Of a stretch of 64,000 bases of DNA, positions 57,256 to 64,000 are shown one piece after another. The stretch comes from Maratus speciosus. Lineage: Eukaryota > Arthropoda > Arachnida > Araneae > Salticidae. Made by a program: the position numbers and the translations under genes. The notes under the pieces were generated by a model that worked only from the letters and a program-made list of their open reading frames with translations, did not search any database and was not told the DNA's origin. How positions within the stretch are numbered: the first letter of the stretch is position 1; every line of letters begins with the position of its first letter. The stretch spans positions 622,363,800 through 622,427,799 of the forward strand of contig OZ010791.1 in NCBI GenBank assembly GCA_963932465.1. The letters run 5' to 3'.

Positions 57256-57370
57256 CTTTTTTTCTTGGTATAAAAGACAAATTAATTTCAGAAAATTCAA
57301 TTTTTCAAAAGGGGAATCATGTATCCTCACTTAAAGGGATACTTGATCCTTGTCAAAAATCAAGCTAATA

Positions 57371-59476
57371 CAGGGTTCATACTCATTTTCCAAGAAAAAA
57401 TCCTCTGAGAATCCCCTGATGTATTTTTCAGGATGTACAATTTTTCCAATTAATGACATTTTTAAAACCAGTTATCATGACACTCCCACCTCCTCAAAAT
57501 AAAATAAAACAAAGTAATTTCAAAAATAAAGTTTATACATCGCCTATATAAACAATATGAACAAAACTTTAAAGGAAAAACATTAATTTATGTAAAACAG
57601 AGATGAAGTCTATATGCCTTGTAGGTAGGGATTACAATCCCAAGACTAATTTCGAATACCGAGATTTCAGGATTGCTTAGATTCAATCCTGGGATTACAA
57701 AAATTAGAATTTCTCTGATATCACAAATTTTTACAATAGCTAAATATTATAATCTTACAGAAAAGATAATTAAAGGAAAAATACATATGAAAATATAACA
57801 ATTACATATGAAAATATACCAAGTTAGAAATTTATTACTTTAATTAATTGTCAAAAAGTATAGGATAAATTGCAACAATTTAAAATTATAATAAATATGC
57901 TGTCGATGTTTGACAATGTAACAAAAAAACATGAAATGTCTTTGTTTCATCTTCTAGGTAATTTCTTTTATTTCTTGTTAAAGAAGTTATTGAATGGCTA
58001 ACTATTTGCAATATTAAAAAATATTTAATATCACTAATTTAATTTTGAATTAATCTCATAACCCCGTAATTAAAGATTACAAAATTATGATATCGCAAAT
58101 GTAAGATTTTCACTAACATGAAGTTTTTTTTCCTTGAACTAAAAGAACTTAACACACACACATACAGCAATAAATATTACATAGATATATATTTTAAATT
58201 TCTGAGTAGAGATAGTTGTTAAAATTCGAAAACGTTGCATAATATAAAAAATTAATTACATACCAAGAGAGAAAAAGAATAGTTTGAATAGTTCACTGTT
58301 TCCAACTAATCAGTTTTCTTTGAAACTATTATCTCTATTTTCCGCTTATTAGAAAGCAATGTATCTTCTACTATGCAATCTTGACTTGTGGATGGAAGAG
58401 AGAATTAAATTCTTTCTGACCGTTAGTGCCATGTTTCATAGATAAATGTGTATGCAACCCCTTAGTTGATCCATCTGTTTTAAGCACTGAGCTACATCTC
58501 TTACATTTAGCACTTTTCCCATCTTTTGACGTTAAAGAGTAGTATCATACTGAACATGTATCATTATCTTTCCTATGGGCTACAAAATCCTTTTCATCAG
58601 ACATCTTTACAACAAAATAAGTAAAAAAGCAAAAAAGTTAGCACTTAATAATGACTATGTGACGCTTCATCAGTAAACTCTAATTCCAAAATGACTTACG
58701 AAGTGAAAGATATTTTCTATACATGTAGCGAAATTGAAATAAACAAAAGATTTCATTTTTCCTGACTAATAGCTGTGCAGGTTACATCTGTTTGCAAAAC
58801 AAAAGATTTCCACGTTAAAAGATTTAATCGCTTAGAAATATATGTAAAAATATTTGAGATATACTACATTCTTTTTCAATGATATATAAATTTCAAAAAA
58901 ATTGACTTTTTTTCCAAAAGCAAAAGCCTAAAAATATATTTTTTAAATTTCAGCTGAATATTGTTCCATTAAAAAAAAAAAAAAAAAAGACAATCCCGAA
59001 AATCCCAAGATTTAGTAGAAAAAATCTCGGGATTTTCAGGTTTAAAAAAGTGGGATCCTGAGATACAGGATTGTAATCTCTACTTGTAGGGCTGTCCTTA
59101 AAATCTTGGTAGCTTGCTGCAAGAATTTAATATTTCTACTTCAGGATTTTATTACCTCTTTGAAAAGCATTATGAATAATATGAAGGCAACAAGTCCATT
59201 TATCAATTTAATTTTAAAATGTCCTTTATTGTTCTTAAGTTCCTCTTGACCTGTTGTCAAGCTTCACGATGTTAGAATGTATGTCTAGTGACTGAATAGA
59301 TATCGACACATGTGATATCATAAAGCATGCGAACAGCAGCAATTGCCCTCAATTTCCCAGAGTAGCCAGTCGTTTTGCCAGGATTTTCCAGGTTTGGGGA
59401 TTTTTTTGCATTATCCCCCGAGATTACCCTGATTTTTCCCCTGAGTCCCATAATTCCCTGACGAGTATGAACCCTG
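57371..59476 (-). mobile_element. hAT-like transposon with BED-finger relic
   Basis: The left CAGGGTTCATACTCATTTTC and complement of the right end CAGGGTTCATACTCGTCAGG match over the first 14 or so bases. TAATA repeats outside both (57366-57370, 59477-59481). Internal inverted words such as ATCCCGAAAATCCC / GGGATTTTCAGG occur near 58995-59040. A BED zinc-finger piece at 58371-58604 supports hAT. The rest of the transposase is not visible. Confidence 0.7.
58371..58604 (-). pseudogene. BED zinc-finger fragment of a hAT transposase
   Basis: From an ATG at 58604 the minus strand reads MSDEKDFVAHRKDNDTCSV, an in-frame TGA, then SKDGKSAKCKRCSSVLKT and DGSTKGLHTHLSMKHG before a TAG at 58371. C-x2-C ... 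H-x5-H with ST.GL..HL between is the BED finger pattern. BED fingers form the DNA-binding N-terminus of hAT transposases. The stop and lack of a following DDE region mark it as dead. Confidence 0.8.
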
Positions 59477-59839
59477 TAATATTGTTTCATTATGCATATA
59501 TCACAGTATTATAAGTTAGTAATAAACCTTTAACTTTTATATCTTTCATTTATGACTACAAGATGATAATTTAAACACTTTGTTGATGACTATAGTCATT
59601 TATAAAAACTATAAACACAATTTAATTTTTAAAAAAAACTAAAATGAAAACTTTAGAAACAAAAGCTAGAAAGAAATCAACAAATAGTTAAACTTTATTT
59701 TAATAAATAATACAATATACAATAATAGAAGTAAAAGTAATGAATAAAGCTTTCAAAAAATAATGACGCAGCCTCATTATCAGCAGGTATTTTGAAACTT
59801 CGAAAAGTCAAAGTGAAATGTTATAATTGTAGCAGTTCT

Positions 59840-60030
59840 TAAGGTTCCTCCTATACCATAAGTGGATTAGGCAACTTAATAATGTAATCTGACACATCAA
59901 CTATGCTTTTATCAACTTTTTCCGGGAAATAGAATTGATTAAGCGTGCCTTTCCTTCGTAAAAAAAAAATGATATATTAAAAAAGTCCCACTTTTTGTTC
60001 TACTTGACCTACGTAATGGAAGATTTTCTG
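59840..60030 (-). pseudogene. C-terminal relic of a transposase (pogo-like suspected)
   Basis: On the minus strand HYVGQVEQKVGLF is followed, after a stop and frameshift, by RRKGTLNQFYFPEKVDKS and IVDVSDYIIKLPNPLM. I recall the layout YVGxV...FxRRK...FxFPxxxDxSxVxxxDIxxKLPxP from the C-terminal end of DDE transposases in many invertebrates, usually read as host-like barrel domains. It lies inside the possible 51567-60557 element and close to its right end. The family name is uncertain. Confidence 0.45.
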
Positions 60031-60773
60031 GGTACTATTTTAAATAAAATTAAAGTATCACAAACAGCTTTTTCTAAATTGATGCTAATGTTCTGTATTT
60101 AGTAACAAAACTGAAGTATTTCTGTTTGTATTAAAAGTTTAGCTATTTGGGGGTACATGATCCCTAAGATCAAGTATCCCTAGAAAAAGGGGGATCAAGT
60201 ATCCCCATTTTGTGTTTAGAACATAAATGTATATTTTAGGTGGTAAATAAATAAACAAAACTAATTTGCTAAAGATTATATATTGAGAATAGTAAAGTTT
60301 ATACTTTAAAATGATACTCAATTCAATTTATCAAATTTCCAACAATAGAAAATAAAAATAAAACTTTAAAAAAGTTGAGCTTGCAACAATTAAATATTTC
60401 CTTTTCATGCTGAAACAAAAATGGCTGTAAATAATTTTATGTTGGTAGATTATCTGAAAAAAATGCATCTTAAAATGTGTTGCCAGATTTCAAAACTCTA
60501 CATATTGATTTTAGTATACTTTATGATCAGGGATCAAGTATTCCCAGTCTCCCCTATATATAGAAGTTCTTTTGGAATCTTAATTTTCAGCATCTGATTA
60601 GAGTTTATAAATTTTCTTTCGTTCACTTTCATTATAGAGCCCTCCCATTATAACGACCCTTTTCTTTGGCATGCGAGGGGTCACTGAGCAGTGAGCATTG
60701 ACTGTATTAATATTTTTTAAAACAAAAGATATTTTTAAAACCGGAAAGGTACTGTGAACAAGAGAATGCATTG

Positions 60774-60804
<31 letters not shown>

Positions 60805-60991
60805 TATTTCCATACATCCGAAACACAATGCCATTTTAGAAGTTGATCCAGGCAAAATTTGAGGCAGTTTTAAAACACAATTCACAAAATTTCTTTTAAA
60901 AAAACAGGCCCCTTCACACTCACACATCAAGAAAAAAAAAAAAAAAGCCGCTTTGCTAAATTTTATTCCATAAAAACATACTCTTCATTTT
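60031..60991. other. AT-rich DNA with two transposon-like ends
   Basis: GGGATCAAGTATTCCCAGTCTC (60535) is discussed with 51567. The complement of about 60630-60709, CAGTCAATGCTCACTGCTCA ... TCGTTATAATGGGAGGGC, resembles a Tigger end next to TA. T and A runs are at 60773-60796 and 60932-60947. Confidence 0.45.
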
Positions 60992-61250
60992 TAGGGTTTC
61001 GTTCATCTGACGAAACCCTATTCGTCTCACTCCTCTGTCTGTCTGCCCATCACAAAGCCCGTTCTCAGAAACTATATATGTTGGAGACTTGAAATTTTGC
61101 ATACTTATAGCTGAACACCTCACATCAAATGACAAAACATAAAATTTTGAAAAAGACTAATATTTAACCGTTTGGGCTCTAACTTGTGTATTTTAAGCAT
61201 TTTTTTCTAACTGAGCTCCTAATTAACTTGGAGACTTGAAATTTTGCATA
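60992..61250 (-). mobile_element. 3-prime part of a Helentron-like element of the 46435 type
   Basis: In minus-strand reading order come one and a half monomers (AAATTTTGCATACTTATAGC on the plus strand at 61091), an ACAG/GACA run (61036-61052) and the hairpin TAGGGTTTCGT / ACGAAACCCTA (11-bp stems, 60992-61020). AAAAT follows. The order and the trailing AAAAT are the same as in the three ACTTTCTTCT copies, although hairpin and monomer sequences differ. The second monomer is broken at about 61250 by unrelated sequence. Confidence 0.75.
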
Positions 61251-62309
61251 GGGTCAGGTGAGGGAAAGTGGGCCCATGGGGTAAAGTGGGGGTGTATTGA
61301 AAAACACCTATTTTCTCTTTTTAAATTGAGATATTTAGTTAATTCTTTTTTAGAGACATATATTGAGATTATGGCAAATATTTTTACTTTAGTTTCAGAA
61401 ACTGGAAACACATTTAATGTTTACAAACTATTCCTTTTATGCTTGTTGCATATGGTGTGTTAGTTTAAGCTTCTGATGAACTTGCTTCTAAAATCATTAT
61501 TAACTGTCAAAAACTCATAATTTTAGTTCAGACTTGTAGGGGAACATCTAAGAAACAGATCTACAAAGAAAGTTAAGAATAAATTTTATAATTCTATTTA
61601 TTATGAGTTGTTTTCTGAGGTGGGTAATTTGGGGGTATGGTTAGGCTTATCTAAGTATTCTATGGTAGGGATTTTTATTTACCTCTGTGCTAACTTTAAT
61701 AAATGTCTGATGCTCTATATTTTATAATTAAATGACTACAGACACATAATAAAATAATTACAGAGCAAGAGTGGTGAGATTTTAACCAATGAAACTGTTT
61801 TGGAAAGGTAGGCTGATAAAGAAAGTGATCATAAGAAAAAATTCAGTCAAGCAAATATAGAAAAGGATGTAAAAAATGCAGAAGAAACTGACAATAAGAA
61901 AAAAATCTGTCAAAATAAGAAAAGGAAGAACATCCAAAAAGCAGAATAATTATAAAAAGTAAAAGGAATGAAACAGATAATTATAAAAGTTAACTTTAAA
62001 GAAATAAAGCAAGGTTCATGAGTAGAAGTTGAGTACTGGTCAAAAAGTCAAACAGCTAAATTCATTGGCCAGGTGATAAAAAATTAATACATTCTATAAC
62101 ATAAAGTATTAGACTAAGTCACCATTGGGGAACTATTATACTTTTCCTGCCATTGGTGATGAAGATTGTGTAGGATTCAGCAATTTATGCTGCATACTAA
62201 GTGAACATAATTTTGATAATCGTGGACATTATTTCTTTAATGAAATAATGTGTAAGAAATATTTGTTTGTGCATTTGTACCTTTAAATATAGTTCAGATA
62301 TATTTATTT
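61251..62309. other. AT-rich DNA, start of an unknown element
   Basis: Sequence beginning GGGTCAGGTGAGGGAAAGTG and GGGGTAAAGTGGGGGTG interrupts a monomer right after GCATA, as an inserted element would. TGGGTAATTTGGGGGTATGG occurs at 61620. These words resemble the GGGGAGACTGGGGATA-type ends at 51567. A purine-rich stretch lies at 61850-61990. No gene was seen. Confidence 0.4.
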
Positions 62310-64000
62310 CAGGGTTGGCAAGGTTTTTCCCACCCCCGGTAAATACCATGGTAAAAACCGGTATTTACCGTCCTGGAAAATACTATGTTTTTCCCACATG
62401 GGAAAAACTGATTATTAAAAACATAAGTATAAATTCAAAACAACCTTTAAAAATGTCAAAAATGAGTTCTAAGTAAATAGCTTGAAAGGTTTAAAAAAAA
62501 AAAAAGTAAGATCTGCAAAAACAGATAATGGAGTGCATTTATTTAAATATTTATACACCACACATATTCCCAAACATTTACCAATCATAATCGTATTCAT
62601 ATTTTCCGTTTGCCCCTTCCACATTGGATTTTAGCATCATATAACAAAATACTAATTTAGAGGCTTTTTGTAAACAGAGTTTATTTCTAATCTTGTTTTG
62701 GATGAAAGAAAAATTAGAAAAAATACACTCCAGAGATTCTGATGATGCAGGACATCCCTGAAGATGTTCCATTAATTGGAGAAATTCTGCATCTATTCCA
62801 GTTTTACTTAAATTCTTCCACCACAGTGCAGGTGAAATAGTGTTTGTAATGTCTTCGGAAAAGGTGCATCTTCTCATTTGAATTGTATTGTGTATTGTAA
62901 GTACTTTGGATTTAAAGTCTGTAAATATTCACGAGCAGATTCCTCCTGATCCTGTGATAACTTTTCACCTTTATATTTCAGATTCATCAGGTGTGCCAAA
63001 AAATGGACAGGGGTCATTGCTTTATCAAAGTTAGATTTCACTTTGCTGAAATGTGTATTGAGTTCTTTATTTTGAAGAAGCTCTTGGTAAATTTCACAAG
63101 CATCAGCAATATTGGCATTATTATCGAGTTGTAACTTCGTAAGAGCTTTTGGAACTGGTTCCATTTGGTTGTACATATATTTTCCTTCTTTATACAGAGA
63201 TTATTTACTAAGCACTTATTGTTTTTATCAATTTCATCTTCATGATTATTGACAATTTGAAGATAAAAAGTCCTGTTAGTAGTAAAAGTTTTTAAACAAG
63301 CTATTTGTGAGTTCCACCTGGTTTCATCTGGAATTTGGGGTTTAACTGAATTGACATACTCTTTCAATAAACTCCCAGGGTTATGGTGATTTCTAAAAAA
63401 ATTTTGAATTTTGGCAACATTAGCCACAACAGAATCAGTAGTCACATTCTTGCCAAGAATATTTAAATGATGCAATGCAGATCCGTATGTAACTGATATA
63501 TCTTCCGTTTCAGGATTCTGCCTCACTATAAGCATTTTCTGTTCATTATCCGAACCGAAACTTTTTACAGTACATCCATATGTAGTTGCTGCTGCAATTT
63601 TTGGCCCACGAGCAAGATTTGTACAATACTCTCTTTGTTTTTATTTTTACCGAAATCTATTGCAGAAAGAATCATACTTTTTCCATTACAAAATATGGAA
63701 TTGGCTATAAAAGGGTCATTATGGACATTACTCCATCCAACTTGCATGAGAGTAACAGTTCTCCCAGCTATTTTCTCTACAGCAGATTCTTGAATTTCTG
63801 CTTTATGCAATAATTCTTATTTATTTATATTCCTTTCCTACAAAATAATTTTAAACCTAAGGAAAATTTGTAATAATTATGTATTTCTATCTTTAATTTC
63901 ACACATCAGATTCAGAAAGCCAGAATATTTCTTACATATTGTCATTTGGAAGTTTTTCCCGGTATTTACCAGTTTTTCCCAGTGGGATGGGAAAAACAAG
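62310..64000 (-). mobile_element. hAT transposon, right end cut by the window
   Basis: The left end is CAGGGTTGGCAAGGTTTTTC followed by inverted subterminal words CCGGTAAATACC and CGGTATTTACCG (62337-62370). The last bases of the window, GGGATGGGAAAAACAAG, are the beginning of the complementary end, preceded by GGTATTTACC at 63961. About ten more bases should complete it. The 8 bp before the left end are ATTTATTT, the expected duplication outside. The transposase relic on the minus strand fills most of the interior. Confidence 0.85.
62578..63810 (-). pseudogene. hAT transposase (DUF659 type), frameshifted
   Basis: In minus-strand order, VGWSNVHNDPFIANSIFCNG (63730) is the start of a DUF659 domain. 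Then come HHLNILGKNVTTDSVVANVA and PQIPDETRWNSQIACLKTF (the typical TRWNS block), and after a shift TPVHFLAHLMNLKYKGEKL. Another shift leads to SPALWWKNL and CPASSESLECIFSNFSFIQN with RNKLCLQKASKLVFCYMML, the C-terminal hAT dimerisation block. At least three frame breaks (near 63540, 63100-63170 and 62876) disable it. The usual N-terminal BED finger is not visible in the 190 bp left before the end. Confidence 0.88.

Larger units (their letters stand above)
51567..60557. mobile_element. possible large nest bounded by GGGGAGACTGGG termini
   Basis: GGGGAGACTGGGGATATTTG at 51567 and the complement of 60535-60557, GGGGAGACTGGGAATACTTG, are close inverted matches. TA stands outside both (51565-51566, 60558-60559). 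Further GATCAAGTATCCCC-like words at 57315-57355 and 60145-60205 could be subterminal repeats. The stretch contains at least six later insertions and, near its right end, the C-terminal relic of a transposase (about 59840-60030). Whether the two ends are one element or two is open. Confidence 0.35.

Overview
This window looks like AT-rich intron or intergenic DNA from a large, transposon-loaded invertebrate genome. GC is roughly 30 percent by eye. There are long homopolymers, tRNA-derived SINEs, GT-AG-bounded exon-like ORFs and no prokaryotic operon structure. A chelicerate or other arthropod is my best guess from the mariner, hAT and Tigger types, but I cannot prove the taxon. No complete host gene is visible. 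Five short exon-like ORFs with splice-like flanks (minus strand near 6.2, 10.1, 16.3 and 37.8 kb, plus strand near 12.7 kb) may belong to one or more genes with introns of many kb; none could be named.

Almost everything else is mobile or repetitive. 0-10 kb: a mariner with a tandem-repeat Helentron-like element inserted in its terminal repeat, a second copy of that element, a tRNA-SINE, a short Helitron, and a MITE-bounded segment carrying two small ORFs. 11-20 kb: a foldback element, a near-perfect palindrome, a hAT with an exact 8-bp target duplication and transposase relic, and a Tigger-type MITE. 20.9-30.3 kb: a tandem D-E-D-E-D segmental repeat, split by an 18S rRNA fragment, a piggyBac-type MITE, and two TA-inserted Tigger elements whose empty sites survive in the sister copies. 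The larger Tigger contains a second element (CAGGGTTC termini) filled with about 1.3 kb of CpG-rich 30/31-bp minisatellite. 30.5-34.1 kb: a Merlin transposase relic and a second Helitron nested in another element.

37.9-57.3 kb holds six long inverted repeats with arms of about 170-305 bp, a THAP-domain exon, a 145-bp tandem array and a Tigger transposase relic. 51.6-60.6 kb may be one large nest bounded by matching GGGGAGACTGGG termini. It holds the third Helentron-like copy, a second foldback copy, a MITE, a BED-finger hAT and the C-terminal relic of another transposase. The window ends inside the right terminal repeat of a nearly complete hAT element that starts at 62310.

No genes act as a pathway here. 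The picture is one of successive insertions, and the order of several can be read from nesting. Coordinates of repeat edges are by eye and may be off by a few to some tens of bases. Identities of transposase relics rest on remembered family motifs, not on a database search.
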